29,300 bases of DNA from Lachnospiraceae bacterium (GTDB lineage Bacteria > Bacillota > Clostridia > Lachnospirales > Lachnospiraceae). The position numbers and the translations under genes were made by a program. The notes beneath the pieces were generated by a model, which did no database searches, was not told the origin of the DNA, and saw only the letters and a list, made by a program, of their open reading frames with translations. Below are positions 1-7,926 of this stretch, piece by piece (the first letter of the stretch is position 1; every line of letters begins with the position of its first letter). The DNA lies in NCBI GenBank assembly GCA_900770225.1, contig CAAGJU010000235.1, positions 1-29,300 of the forward strand. The letters are read 5' to 3'.

Positions 1-116
1 GCGTGTACGGATGCGGCTCACTGCTCGCGTAAATCCGAGGCGAAGCCGATGGATGAGCTTACCACCGCTACGCCGAGGACAAGCGAGAGCGCGTCGAGGC
101 TGGAAGTCTCCATGTG
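1..116 (-). repeat. Left copy of an intergenic MITE-like repeat, truncated by the window edge
   Basis: Positions 32-116 match the reverse complement of 11211-11295 over 85 bases with only about two or three differences. The copy ends in GGAAGTCTCCATGTG (102-116), the terminal inverted repeat of the element described at 11201-11354. Positions 1-31 do not match the other copy clearly, so the outer half is divergent or belongs to another variant. The other end lies outside the window. No open reading frame in it looks real. Confidence 0.8.
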
Positions 117-150
117 TGAAAGTGGCTGCAAAGAGTAAACAGTAACTCAT

Positions 151-196
151 TAAAAAAGTGAGTGCATACGCATCTGACGATGCATATGCACTCACT
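151..196 (-). terminator. Intrinsic terminator of the ribosomal protein operon
   Basis: On the minus strand an 18-bp stem (179-196 pairing with 157-174, with one G-U wobble) closes on a 4-nt loop (175-178). A run of about six T follows directly (152-157). It starts 14 bases past the secY stop codon, so the long operon appears to end here, with no adk, map or infA directly downstream of secY. Confidence 0.92.
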
Positions 197-210
197 GAAA
201 TTGCAGCGGA

Positions 211-1521
211 TTACTCCGACAGGAAACCCTTGTAGTTGCGCACCAGCATCATGGAATCAATCTGCTGCAGCGTCTCAAGGATAACCGATACGATAATGAT
301 CAGCGATGTGCCGCCGAAGGAAACCTCGGCATTAAACAGACCGTTAAAGATATACGGTATCACACAAACAATGATCAGACCTACCGCACCGATAAAGATA
401 ATGTACTTCAGAACCGTATTCAGATAATCCTCCGTAGCCTTGCCAGGACGGATACCCGGAATGAAACCACCGGATTTCTTCAGATTATCAGCAACCTCGA
501 TCGGGTTAAATGTGATCGAAGTATAAAAATACGCGAAGAATACAACCAGAACTACATAAATGATCAGACCCAGTGTCGGGAACCAGTCAGAGGTGTCAAA
601 CCAGTTGCTGGGACTCAACATATTGATGATCCTGCCACCCCAGCCGCCGGGTGTTTTACCGATAAACGCAACGATGATGCCCGGAAAAGACATGATCGAT
701 GTTGCGAAGATGATCGGGATAACACCACCGGTGTTTACCTTCAACGGGATATTGGAGGAATTGCCGCCGATCCTGCGGCGTCCAACCATTTTCTGTGAAT
801 ACTGTACCGGAATTCTGCGCTCAGCGCCGTTCAGGATGAGCGTAAGAACCGTCACCATCAAAATTACTGCGATGATGACTACCCAGGCAACAGCAGCTCT
901 TGCGATCGTTTTACCCTTTACGAAGTTCTCGTAAAGCGTGATCATATCCTGCGGAATACGCGAAAGAATATTGATAAGGAGGACAATGGAAATACCATTA
1001 CCGACACCCTTATCGTTAATCTGATCGCCAAGCCACATAAGGAAACAGGAACCGGCTGTCAGACAGGCGACTACCGTGATGACATTCAGGACATTCATTT
1101 CCAGAATAAGCTCGTTCCCGAAACCGATGCACATGGCAATACTCTCGAATAATGAGAGGCCCACATTCAGCCATCTGGTGATCCTGTTCAGCTTTTTCCG
1201 ACCCTCTTCACCGTCTCTGGACATTTCCTCCAGACTCGGAAAAGCAATCGTCAGCAGCTGTACAATGATCGATCCAGTAATGTAAGGAGTAATGCTGAGG
1301 GCGAGAATCGAGAAATTCTCGAACCCGCCTCCGGTAAACGCATTCAGGAAAGTAAATGCATCATTTGCGCTGTCTCCAAAATAATTCTGGAAGAAACTCG
1401 TATCTACGCCCGGAACCGGTACCTGAGATGCGAGTCTGATAATGATCAGAGCGAACAGCACATAATACAGTCTCTTCCTGACTTCCTTAATTCGGAACGC
1501 GTCACGAATCGTCTTAAACAT
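211..1521 (-). CDS. secY: Protein translocase subunit SecY
   Basis: SecY is the central channel of the SecYEG translocon. It moves unfolded preproteins across, and membrane proteins into, the cytoplasmic membrane with SecA or the ribosome. The 436-residue product has the usual length and about ten hydrophobic segments, starting near residues 18-34. It has the conserved opening MFKTIRDAFR and family signatures such as GISIVLLINI and PVQYSQKMVGRR. Its ATG shares one base with the rplO stop (TGATG), which suggests translational coupling. It is the last gene of the operon; a strong terminator follows within 15 bases. In many Firmicutes adk, map and infA follow secY, so their absence here is the only oddity. 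Identification is secure. Confidence 0.98.
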   Translation of the reverse strand: MFKTIRDAFRIKEVRKRLYYVLFALIIIRLASQVPVPGVDTSFFQNYFGDSANDAFTFLNAFTGGGFENFSILALSITPYITGSIIVQLLTIAFPSLEEMSRDGEEGRKKLNRITRWLNVGLSLFESIAMCIGFGNELILEMNVLNVITVVACLTAGSCFLMWLGDQINDKGVGNGISIVLLINILSRIPQDMITLYENFVKGKTIARAAVAWVVIIAVILMVTVLTLILNGAERRIPVQYSQKMVGRRRIGGNSSNIPLKVNTGGVIPIIFATSIMSFPGIIVAFIGKTPGGWGGRIINMLSPSNWFDTSDWFPTLGLIIYVVLVVFFAYFYTSITFNPIEVADNLKKSGGFIPGIRPGKATEDYLNTVLKYIIFIGAVGLIIVCVIPYIFNGLFNAEVSFGGTSLIIIVSVILETLQQIDSMMLVRNYKGFLSE

Positions 1522-1958
1522 CAGTTCACCTCAACTGTTCCACCTGCAGCTTCGATTTTCTCCTTTGCGCCGGCGCTAACCGGAACCTTAACTGTAAGTT
1601 TTTTGGTGAGTTCTCCGTCTCCGAGAATCTTCACGCCGTCACGGGGATTGGATACAACGCCAGCCTCTACGAGAGCAGCTGTTGTGATCTCCGCACCGTC
1701 ATCAAAACGATTGAGAGCACTTACATTGATTCCAATGATATTTTTGGAATTTCTGCAGGTGAAACCTCTCTTCGGGAGACGTCTGTACAGCGGCATCTGG
1801 CCGCCTTCAAAACCCGGTCTCGGCTGTCCGGAACGAGCGCGCTGTCCCTTGTGACCGAAACCTGCTGTCTTACCATTTCCTGAACCATGTCCGCGGCCTC
1901 TGCGGAAATTGCTGCTGTGTTTAGAGCCTTCCGCCGGGCTTAAATTCGATAAGTCCAT
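1521..1958 (-). CDS. rplO: 50S ribosomal protein L15
   Basis: L15 is a late-binding protein of the large ribosomal subunit. The 145-residue product is of normal length. It has the typical glycine- and arginine-rich N-terminal extension (about residues 18-45, with RRGRGHGSGNGKTAGFGHKG) that reaches into 23S rRNA, followed by a globular C-terminal domain. It lies 14 bases after rpmD and overlaps secY by one base, the conserved rpmD-rplO-secY order of the spc operon. Nothing is unusual. Confidence 0.98.
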   Translation of the reverse strand: MDLSNLSPAEGSKHSSNFRRGRGHGSGNGKTAGFGHKGQRARSGQPRPGFEGGQMPLYRRLPKRGFTCRNSKNIIGINVSALNRFDDGAEITTAALVEAGVVSNPRDGVKILGDGELTKKLTVKVPVSAGAKEKIEAAGGTVEVN

Positions 1959-1972
1959 CTGGTACCTCCTTC

Positions 1973-2161
1973 TTACTCTTCAACCTTCAGCAGATAACCA
2001 ACCTCGCGGATGATACCACGGGTAGCTTCGTTATCCGGAAGTTCAACAGAGTGATGCAGTTTTCTCAGTCCGATTCCCTCAACAATCTTTCTGTGTTTCG
2101 GCACACAGCCAATCGTGGAGCGGACCAGAGTGACTTTGATTTTCTTCTCATTGTCAGCCAT
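1973..2161 (-). CDS. rpmD: 50S ribosomal protein L30
   Basis: L30 is a small large-subunit protein. The 62-residue product shows the family core: a KVTLVRSTIGC strand, then KHRKIVEGIGLRKLHHSVE and a C-terminal strand GIIREVGYLLKV. The start follows an AGGAGG-like site (minus strand, about 2170). It sits 14 bases after rpsE and 14 bases before rplO in the conserved operon order. The length is typical of bacterial L30. Confidence 0.97.
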   Translation of the reverse strand: MADNEKKIKVTLVRSTIGCVPKHRKIVEGIGLRKLHHSVELPDNEATRGIIREVGYLLKVEE

Positions 2162-2175
2162 TATTCAGATCCTCC

Positions 2176-2685
2176 TTATGCCAGAATCTCGTCAACGGAT
2201 TTACCGCGGCGTCTTGCTACTTCTTCAGGCGTCTTCAGAGCCTTCAGACCTTCGATCGTAGCCAGTACGACGTTCTGCTTATTGTTGGATCCGAGGCACT
2301 TGGTACGGATGTTCTGAATACCTGCCAGCTCAACGACGGCACGAGCCGTACCACCTGCGATGATACCGGTACCTTCGGGAGCTCTCTTCAGAAGAACCTC
2401 AGCGCTTCCGTATTTGCCGATATAATCGTGTGTAATACTGTTATTCTCATCTCTGGCAACGGAGATCAGATGCTTCATGGCATCTTCTCTTCCCTTGCGG
2501 ATCGCTTCCGGAATCTCGACAGCTTTTCCAAGTCCTGCGCCTACATGGCCATTGCGGTCACCTACAATGACAAGTGCGGTGAAGCGGGAAGTACGTCCGC
2601 CTTTAACGGTCTTGGAAACTCTCTTGATGGAAACGACATTGTCCTCCAGCTCAAGCTGGCTGGCATCGATAATCACATGTCTCAT
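2176..2685 (-). CDS. rpsE: 30S ribosomal protein S5
   Basis: S5 helps form the mRNA entry channel and affects decoding accuracy. The chosen ATG at 2685 gives 169 residues beginning MRHVIIDASQ. An upstream in-frame ATG at 2760 would add 25 residues inside the end of rplR and is rejected, because a good AGGAG site (2696-2700 on the minus strand) lies ten bases before 2685. The double-stranded RNA-binding domain (about residues 12-75, with VSKTVKGGRTSRFTALVIVG) and the C-terminal domain (GKYGSAEVLLKRAPEGTGI) are intact. It lies between rplR and rpmD as expected. Confidence 0.97.
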   Translation of the reverse strand: MRHVIIDASQLELEDNVVSIKRVSKTVKGGRTSRFTALVIVGDRNGHVGAGLGKAVEIPEAIRKGREDAMKHLISVARDENNSITHDYIGKYGSAEVLLKRAPEGTGIIAGGTARAVVELAGIQNIRTKCLGSNNKQNVVLATIEGLKALKTPEEVARRRGKSVDEILA

Positions 2686-2704
2686 TTCGTCTTTTCTCCT
2701 TCCC

Positions 2705-3073
2705 TCAGAATTCCAGGCCTGCTTCTCTTGCAGCATCTGCAAGAGCCTGCACTTTGCCATGATAGATATATCCTCCGCGGTCGAATACGACCTCGCGGAT
2801 ACCTGCCTCTACAGCCTTCTTGCCGATCACGGTTCCAACCTGCTTGGCAGCCTCTACATTATCCGTATAGGTAAGGGTATCTTTGATATCCTTGTCCAGT
2901 GTGGAAGCGGAAACAAGTGTTTTTCCTGCGTTATCATCGATGATCTGCGCATAGATGTGCTTGTTGCTTCTGTAAACGGAAAGACGAGGTCTCTCTGCAG
3001 TGCCGGCAAGATGATTGCGCAATCTATAATGTTTTTTCTGGCGAATCTCAGCCTTATTTGCTTTGCTTAACAT
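2705..3073 (-). CDS. rplR: 50S ribosomal protein L18
   Basis: L18 binds 5S rRNA together with L5 and anchors it to the central protuberance. The 122-residue product has the basic N-terminal tail and family blocks RPRLSVYRSNKHIYAQIID and EVVFDRGGYIYHGKVQALAD, with a normal C-terminus ending AREAGLEF. It starts 18 bases after the rplF stop and ends 19 bases before the S5 start, in conserved order. Nothing is unusual. Confidence 0.98.
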   Translation of the reverse strand: MLSKANKAEIRQKKHYRLRNHLAGTAERPRLSVYRSNKHIYAQIIDDNAGKTLVSASTLDKDIKDTLTYTDNVEAAKQVGTVIGKKAVEAGIREVVFDRGGYIYHGKVQALADAAREAGLEF

Positions 3074-3091
3074 GATTTAGCTCTCCTCCCG

Positions 3092-3631
3092 TTATTTCTT
3101 ACCGGTCTTGCCCTCTTTGCGGCGAATGATCTCATCAATGTACTTGATACCCTTGCCCTTATAAGGTTCAGGTGCTCTCTTTCCTCTGATCTCAGCTGCA
3201 TACTGGCCAACCTTTTCCTTGGAAATTCCAGAAACGATGATCCTGTTCTCCTCAACCTTTGTCTCGATGCCTTCAGGATCTTCCATTTCAACCGGATGAG
3301 AGTAACCAAGGCTCAGAACCAGTTTCTTTCCCTGTTTGTTTGCACGATAACCAACGCCGTTGATCTCAAGCGTCTTGCTGAAACCATCGTGAACGCCGGT
3401 AACCATGTTGTTGATCAGACTTCTGGTCAGGCCATGAAGGGCCTTGTTTTTCTTCTGATCATCAGGTCTGGTGACGATTACCTCATTGTCTTTTACTTCG
3501 ATACCCATGGCTTCCGGCATGGTGCGTACAAGAGTACCCTTGGCACCCTTGACAGTAACTACATTGCCTTCCTTCACCTCGACGGAAACGCCTTCGGGAA
3601 TGTGAACAGGCATTCTGCCAATTCGTGACAT
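3092..3631 (-). CDS. rplF: 50S ribosomal protein L6
   Basis: L6 sits near the factor-binding site of the large subunit and is needed for late subunit assembly. The 179-residue product shows the duplicated L6 fold. It starts MSRIGRMPVHIPEGV, has GLTRSLINNMVTGVHDGF in the first half, and carries the C-terminal signature KRAPEPYKGKGIKY. An 82-base spacer (3632-3713) separates it from rpsH and can form a short GGGGACC/GGTTCCCC hairpin on the minus strand (about 3660-3681). The ATG is preceded by a GGAGG site. Confidence 0.98.
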   Translation of the reverse strand: MSRIGRMPVHIPEGVSVEVKEGNVVTVKGAKGTLVRTMPEAMGIEVKDNEVIVTRPDDQKKNKALHGLTRSLINNMVTGVHDGFSKTLEINGVGYRANKQGKKLVLSLGYSHPVEMEDPEGIETKVEENRIIVSGISKEKVGQYAAEIRGKRAPEPYKGKGIKYIDEIIRRKEGKTGKK

Positions 3632-3713
3632 ATTTTATTCCTCCATAACTTAGATTCTCGGGGAACCCTTAAGCGGTCCCCTGTTTTCAGTTCGTTCAAA
3701 GACAATCGGCTGA

Positions 3714-4115
3714 TTACCAGACAAATGCCAGAACTTCACCGCCGACCTGAAGCTTTCTTGCTTCCTTGTCGGTAATAACGCCCTTGTTCGTAGAAAGGAT
3801 GGCAACGCCAAGTCCTCCGAGAACCTTGGGCAGTTCGTCCTTGCTGACATATACACGCAGACCGGGTTTGGAAATTCTTCTCAGTCCGGTGATGATCTTC
3901 TCGTTCTTATCTGCACCATACTTCAGCAGGATGCGGATCGTCTTGGAAGAACCATTGTCAATCAGGTCATACTTCTCGATATATCCTTCGTTTACAAGAA
4001 TATCAGCAATGGAGATCTTCATCTTCGAAGCCGGCACATCAACGGTGTCATGCTTAGCCTCATTGGCATTGCGGATTCTCGTAAGCATATCTGCGATCGG
4101 ATCGCTCATAGACAT
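3714..4115 (-). CDS. rpsH: 30S ribosomal protein S8
   Basis: S8 is a primary binder of the central domain of 16S rRNA, and in many bacteria it represses the spc operon by binding the rplE region. The 133-residue product has the expected MSDPIADMLTRIRNA start block. It ends in the hallmark block GVITDKEARKLQVGGEVLAFVW. Two in-frame ATG codons are possible (4115 and 4109); the first is taken because a GGAGAG site lies about five bases before it. It lies 18 bases after rpsZ. Confidence 0.97.
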   Translation of the reverse strand: MSMSDPIADMLTRIRNANEAKHDTVDVPASKMKISIADILVNEGYIEKYDLIDNGSSKTIRILLKYGADKNEKIITGLRRISKPGLRVYVSKDELPKVLGGLGVAILSTNKGVITDKEARKLQVGGEVLAFVW

Positions 4116-4133
4116 GGTAACTCTCCTCCTTCC

Positions 4134-4319
4134 TTACCAGCTTGCTTTTCTGACACCCGGGATCTCTCCCTTGTATGCCAGCTCACGGAAACAAATACGG
4201 CAGATTCCGTATTTCTTTAATACAGAATGCGGACGTCCGCAGATTCTGCAGCGGGTGTATGCCCTTGTGGAGAACTTGGGTTTGCGCTGCTGTTTGATTT
4301 TCATAGACGTTTTAGCCAT
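4134..4319 (-). CDS. rpsZ: 30S ribosomal protein S14 type Z (zinc-binding)
   Basis: S14 organises the 3' major domain of the small subunit. The 61-residue product is the short zinc-containing type. Two C-X2-C pairs are visible (CRIC about residue 23 and CRIC about residue 39), separated by a 12-residue spacer, and they would bind one zinc ion. It starts MAKTSMKIKQQRKPKF and lies between rplE and rpsH, the position of the main S14 in Firmicutes. A zinc-free second copy, which many Firmicutes carry, is not in this window. The gene is often labelled rpsN. Confidence 0.97.
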   Translation of the reverse strand: MAKTSMKIKQQRKPKFSTRAYTRCRICGRPHSVLKKYGICRICFRELAYKGEIPGVRKASW

Positions 4320-4340
4320 GAATCTTCTATCCTCCCACTA

Positions 4341-4880
4341 TTACTTTGCAAAAGGCATACCGAACTGTGTAAGCAGTTCGCGGGCCTCTTCATCAGTTTT
4401 TGCTGTAGTAACAAAAATAATGTCCATGCCTCTTACTTTGTCGATCTTGTCATACTCGATCTCCGGGAAGATCAGCTGCTCTTTGATGCCCAGTGCATAA
4501 TTGCCTCTGCCGTCAAAAGCATTCGGATTAACTCCGCGGAAGTCGCGGACACGCGGAAGCGCAAGGTTGATCAGGCGGTCAGCGAACTCATACATACGCT
4601 CGCCGCGAAGTGTTACCTTGCAGCCGATCGGCATGCCTTCACGGATCTTGAAGTTTGCGACAGACTTTTTAGCCTTTGTGATGATCGGCTTCTGACCGGA
4701 GATCTTCTCCAGATCGGAAACAGCGGAATCAAGAACCTTCGCATTCTCCTTTGCTTCTCCGACACCCATGTTGATAACGATCTTTGCGAGCTTCGGCACT
4801 TCCATGACGTTCTGATAGTTGAACTTTTTGGTAAGAGCATCAACGATGGTATTATCATATAATTCTTTATATCTGCTCAT
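4341..4880 (-). CDS. rplE: 50S ribosomal protein L5
   Basis: L5 binds 5S rRNA and contacts S13 and P-site tRNA at the subunit interface. The 179-residue product has the usual length and blocks: VPKLAKIVINMGVGEAKEN near residue 28, then GQKPIITKAKKSVANFKIREG, and RVRDFRGVNPNAFDGRGNYALGIKEQ near the middle. It lies 14 bases after rplX and 21 bases before rpsZ. Nothing is unusual. Confidence 0.98.
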   Translation of the reverse strand: MSRYKELYDNTIVDALTKKFNYQNVMEVPKLAKIVINMGVGEAKENAKVLDSAVSDLEKISGQKPIITKAKKSVANFKIREGMPIGCKVTLRGERMYEFADRLINLALPRVRDFRGVNPNAFDGRGNYALGIKEQLIFPEIEYDKIDKVRGMDIIFVTTAKTDEEARELLTQFGMPFAK

Positions 4881-4894
4881 CTGTTATGCCTCCC

Positions 4895-5203
4895 TCAGTC
4901 GATCACATCGCCGGTTTTTCTGGCGATACGAACCTTCTTGTCTCCGTCCATTTTGTATCCGATTCTGGTCACCTGACCGTTCTGCAGATACATAACATTG
5001 GAAATGTCAAGCGGAGCTTCCTTGTTGACAATACCGCCCTGCTGATTGGCAGCACTCGGTTTTACGCTCTTGGTAACCATGTTCACGCCCTCGACAAGAA
5101 CCTTATGATCCTTCTCGTATACGCGAATCACTTTACCCTCTTTGTCTTTATCCTTACCGGCGATTACACGGACGGTATCGCCTTTTCTGATTTTCACTGA
5201 CAT
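4895..5203 (-). CDS. rplX: 50S ribosomal protein L24
   Basis: L24 starts assembly of the large subunit by binding the 5' part of 23S rRNA. The 102-residue product carries an N-terminal KOW motif (about residues 4-32: KGDTVRVIAGKDKDKEGKV) and the family block VEGVNMVTKSVKPS. It follows rplN by 12 bases and precedes rplE by 14 bases. The length and order are typical. Confidence 0.98.
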   Translation of the reverse strand: MSVKIRKGDTVRVIAGKDKDKEGKVIRVYEKDHKVLVEGVNMVTKSVKPSAANQQGGIVNKEAPLDISNVMYLQNGQVTRIGYKMDGDKKVRIARKTGDVID

Positions 5204-5215
5204 AGACGTCCTCCC

Positions 5216-5584
5216 TTATAATACTTCCGGAGCGAGGGAAACGATCTTCATAAACTTCTTGTCTCTCAGCTCACGGGCAACCGGTCCGAAAATACGGGTT
5301 CCCTTCGGGTTGTTATCGTCCTGAATGATAACTGCGGCGTTCTCATCAAATTTGATGTAAGAGCCGTCTTTTCTGTGTACGCCCTTTACGGAACGTACAA
5401 CAACAGCCTTAACAACATCGCCCTTCTTTACAACGCCTCCTGGTGTGGCGTCTTTAACGGCAGCAACGATGACATCACCGATATTTGCATATCTCCTTGT
5501 AGAGCCGCCCATAACACGGATGCAAAGGATTTCTTTAGCACCGGTGTTATCAGCAACTTTAAGTCGTGTTTCCTGCTGTACCAT
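5216..5584 (-). CDS. rplN: 50S ribosomal protein L14
   Basis: L14 lies at the subunit interface, contacts 16S rRNA helix 14, and is the docking site of the silencing factor RsfS. The 122-residue product starts MVQQETRLKVADNTGAKE. It includes the signature blocks KGDVVKAVVVRS and GTRIFGPVARELRDKKFMKI and ends in SLAPEVL. An AGGAGG site precedes the ATG. It lies between rpsQ and rplX in conserved order. Confidence 0.98.
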   Translation of the reverse strand: MVQQETRLKVADNTGAKEILCIRVMGGSTRRYANIGDVIVAAVKDATPGGVVKKGDVVKAVVVRSVKGVHRKDGSYIKFDENAAVIIQDDNNPKGTRIFGPVARELRDKKFMKIVSLAPEVL

Positions 5585-5611
5585 TGTGTATCCTCCTTTG
5601 ACAGTCCCTGA

Positions 5612-5869
5612 TTACTTCGCTCTCTCAACGATTTCAACCAGTCTCCATCTCTTGTCTTTCGACAGCGGTCTGGTCTCCATCACCTTGACGGTATCGCCGA
5701 TCTTGCACTCGTTGTTCTCATCATGTGCTTTCAGCTTATACGTCTTCTTAACGATCTTGTGATAAAGCGGATCGGCTACGTGGTCCTCGATGGCAACGGT
5801 GATGGTCTTGTCCATCTTGTCGCTGACAACTTTACCGACACGTGTTTTTCTCAAATTACGTTCTTCCAC
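5612..5869 (-). CDS. rpsQ: 30S ribosomal protein S17
   Basis: S17 is an early-binding OB-fold protein of the small-subunit body. The 85-residue product begins MEERNLRKTRVGKVVSDKMD and includes the signature block KMDKTITVAIEDHVADPLYHK. It ends KDKRWRLVEIVERAK. It lies 37 bases after rpmC and 27 bases before rplN. The length is normal. Confidence 0.98.
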   Translation of the reverse strand: MEERNLRKTRVGKVVSDKMDKTITVAIEDHVADPLYHKIVKKTYKLKAHDENNECKIGDTVKVMETRPLSKDKRWRLVEIVERAK

Positions 5870-5906
5870 GATTTTTCTCCTTTCAATCGCTTACGGATAA
5901 ACCCGA

Positions 5907-6116
5907 TCAGTCAGCTGTCTTAGCGTTCTGTGCCATGACGGTGGAGATTCTCGCGATGTTTCTGCGAACCTCTTTGATCCGTGCTGTATTGTCCAGCTGG
6001 TTCGTAGCATTCTGGAATCTCAGGTTGAAAAGTTCCTTCTTTGCTGCTGTGAGCTCATCGCTGAGTTCAGCTTCAGATTTTGTTCTGAGGTCTTCAACAT
6101 ATTTCTTACTTTTCAC
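5907..6116 (-). CDS. rpmC: 50S ribosomal protein L29
   Basis: L29 surrounds the polypeptide exit tunnel with L23 and helps form the binding site for trigger factor and SRP. The best start is a GTG at 6116, giving 69 residues (MKSKKYVEDLRTKSEAEL). The frame is open further upstream, but that would run deep into rplP and is rejected. The start lies 11 bases inside the end of rplP and after a GGCGGTGAT stretch, which suggests translational coupling. The family block KKELFNLRFQNATNQLDN followed by RNIARI is intact. A GTG start inside the preceding gene is a little unusual for L29. Confidence 0.93.
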   Translation of the reverse strand: MKSKKYVEDLRTKSEAELSDELTAAKKELFNLRFQNATNQLDNTARIKEVRRNIARISTVMAQNAKTAD

Positions 6117-6543
6117 TTGAATCACCGCCTTCTGCATTTTCACGGGCAATGATCTTGCATTTGCACGGAAGCTTGTGCATGGCAAGACGGAGTGCCTCTC
6201 TGGCATCATCATCAGATACGCCGCCGATCTCGAAGAGAACACGGCCGGGTTTTACAACAGCAACCCAGTACTCAACCGAACCTTTTCCGGAACCCATTCG
6301 GGTCTCAGCGGGCTGAGCAGTAACAGGCTTGTCAGGGAAGATCTTGATCCATACCTTGCCGCCACGTTTCACGTAACGGGTCATGGCAACACGGGCTGCC
6401 TCGATCTGGTTGGATTTGATCCAGCAGGGCTCGGTAGCAATAAGACCGTAATCACCGTATGTAACAGTGTTTCCTCTCAGGGCTTTTCCCCTCATGGAAC
6501 CACGGAACTGCTTTCTGTGTTTTACTCTCTTAGGCATTAACAT
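6106..6543 (-). CDS. rplP: 50S ribosomal protein L16
   Basis: L16 shapes the A-site region of the large subunit and is a late assembly protein. The 145-residue product starts MLMPKRVKHRKQFRGSMRGK; a second ATG at 6537 would trim two residues. Signature blocks GDYGLIATEPCWIKSNQIEAARVAM and GGKVWIKIFPDKPVT are present. The C-terminus (ENAEGGDSSEK) is slightly extended and overlaps rpmC. It begins three bases before the rpsC stop region ends, typical tight packing. Confidence 0.97.
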   Translation of the reverse strand: MLMPKRVKHRKQFRGSMRGKALRGNTVTYGDYGLIATEPCWIKSNQIEAARVAMTRYVKRGGKVWIKIFPDKPVTAQPAETRMGSGKGSVEYWVAVVKPGRVLFEIGGVSDDDAREALRLAMHKLPCKCKIIARENAEGGDSSEK

Positions 6544-6545
6544 GA

Positions 6546-7202
6546 TTACTGTTCACTCCCTTCCTTATTTTTCTTGGTCGGAAGCACTTCGCCTTTGTAG
6601 ATCCAGGTCTTCACGCCGACCTTGCCGTACGTTGTATCTGCTTCTGCGAAGCCGTAGTCGATATCTGCACGAAGTGTCTGCAGCGGGATGGTGCCGTCGC
6701 TGTAGAACTCTCTGCGGGCAATATCTGCACCGCCGATACGTCCGGAGATGCTGGTCTTGATTCCCTTTGCACCGGCGCGCATGGTTCTCTGCATGGCAGA
6801 CTTCATGGCACGACGGTAAGATACACGGTTCTCAAGCTGAAGAGCGATATTCTCTGCAACAAGCTGTGCATCGAGATCCGGTCTTCTGACTTCCTTGATA
6901 TCAAGGGAGATCTTCTTCTCCGTGAACTTCTTCAGTTCCTTTTTAACTTTCTCAATCTCTGCTCCGCCCTTACCGATAACCATACCCGGTTTGGAGGTAT
7001 AAACGGTTACCTTTACGCGGTCGGAAGCTCTCTCGATCTCGATATTGGATACTCCGGAAGCATACAGTCTCTTCTTCAGGAATTTGCGGATGCTGTGATC
7101 CTCAGCAAGGTTATCAGCAAAATCCTTGTCTGCATACCAGTTGGAGTTCCAGTTTTTAATAACGCCGACCCTTAAGCCGACCGGATTGACTTTCTGTCCC
7201 AT
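6546..7202 (-). CDS. rpsC: 30S ribosomal protein S3
   Basis: S3 lines the mRNA entry tunnel and has helicase-related function with S4 and S5. The 218-residue product has the type-2 KH domain with the GKGG loop (PGMVIGKGGAEIEKVKKEL, about residues 73-92). The C-terminal S3 domain follows, with RAMKSAMQRTMRAGAKGIKT and the GRIGGADIARREFYSDGTIPL signature. The ATG follows an AGGAGG-like site and lies 11 bases after rplV. Confidence 0.98.
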   Translation of the reverse strand: MGQKVNPVGLRVGVIKNWNSNWYADKDFADNLAEDHSIRKFLKKRLYASGVSNIEIERASDRVKVTVYTSKPGMVIGKGGAEIEKVKKELKKFTEKKISLDIKEVRRPDLDAQLVAENIALQLENRVSYRRAMKSAMQRTMRAGAKGIKTSISGRIGGADIARREFYSDGTIPLQTLRADIDYGFAEADTTYGKVGVKTWIYKGEVLPTKKNKEGSEQ

Positions 7203-7213
7203 GGTTCTCCTCC

Positions 7214-7600
7214 TTACCTTTCATCCAGAACAACGGAAATATGGCTGAGCTGATGCTCGATTCTGTAAGCACGGCCCTGAGCCCTCGGATGGATTCTCTT
7301 CAGTGTGCCGGCTCTGTTGGCGAAGCACTCTGCCACATAAAGATTGCTTCTGGAAAGACCGTTGTTATTCTCGGCATTTGCCACAGCGGACTCCAGGATT
7401 TTCTTGATGACTGAAGAAGCATATCTCGGATTATAGGTAAGAATACCAAGTGCGGTCTCTACATCTTTGCCCCGGATTGCATCCAGTACATAGCAGGCTT
7501 TCTGTACGCTGATTCTTGCATAAGACAGCTTTGCAGAAGGTCTGGTATCTCTTTTTTCATTTCTCTCACGTTTAATCTGGCTTCTATGTCCCTTTGCCAT
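7214..7600 (-). CDS. rplV: 50S ribosomal protein L22
   Basis: L22 extends a hairpin into the peptide exit tunnel, where macrolides act. The 128-residue product has a short basic N-terminal extension (MAKGHRSQIKRERNEKRDTR) before the core ARISVQKACYVLDAIRGKDV. It carries the tunnel-hairpin region LKRIHPRAQGRAYRIEHQLSH (about residues 98-118). It lies 30 bases after rpsS. No resistance-type insertion in the hairpin is evident. Confidence 0.97.
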   Translation of the reverse strand: MAKGHRSQIKRERNEKRDTRPSAKLSYARISVQKACYVLDAIRGKDVETALGILTYNPRYASSVIKKILESAVANAENNNGLSRSNLYVAECFANRAGTLKRIHPRAQGRAYRIEHQLSHISVVLDER

Positions 7601-7630
7601 GATGAAATAACCTCCTTTCGATCTGTCTTA

Positions 7631-7912
7631 TTACTTAACGCCTGTCTTCTTCTCGTCCTTACCATGACCACGGAAGGTTCTGGTCTGAACGAACTCACCA
7701 AGCTTATGTCCTACCATGTCCTCGGTAATGTAAACCGGAACATGCTTTCTTCCGTCGTGTACCGCAATGGTAAGTCCGACGAAGTTAGGGAAAATAGTAG
7801 AACGGCGGGACCATGTCTTGATCACGGTCTTATCACCGGACTTAACGGCCGCATCAACTTTTTTCATCAAGCTTTCATCAGCGAACGGGCCTTTTTTCAA
7901 TGAACGAGCCAT
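7631..7912 (-). CDS. rpsS: 30S ribosomal protein S19
   Basis: S19 sits in the head of the small subunit and contacts S13 and the large subunit. The 93-residue product starts MARSLKKGPFADESLMKKVD. It carries the signature blocks KTWSRRSTIFPNFVGLTIAVHDGRKHVPVYITEDMVGHKLGEF and RTFRGH (split here only for reading). The spacer to rplB is 14 bases. The length and order are typical. Confidence 0.98.
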   Translation of the reverse strand: MARSLKKGPFADESLMKKVDAAVKSGDKTVIKTWSRRSTIFPNFVGLTIAVHDGRKHVPVYITEDMVGHKLGEFVQTRTFRGHGKDEKKTGVK

Positions 7913-7926
7913 CGTTATCCTCCTTA

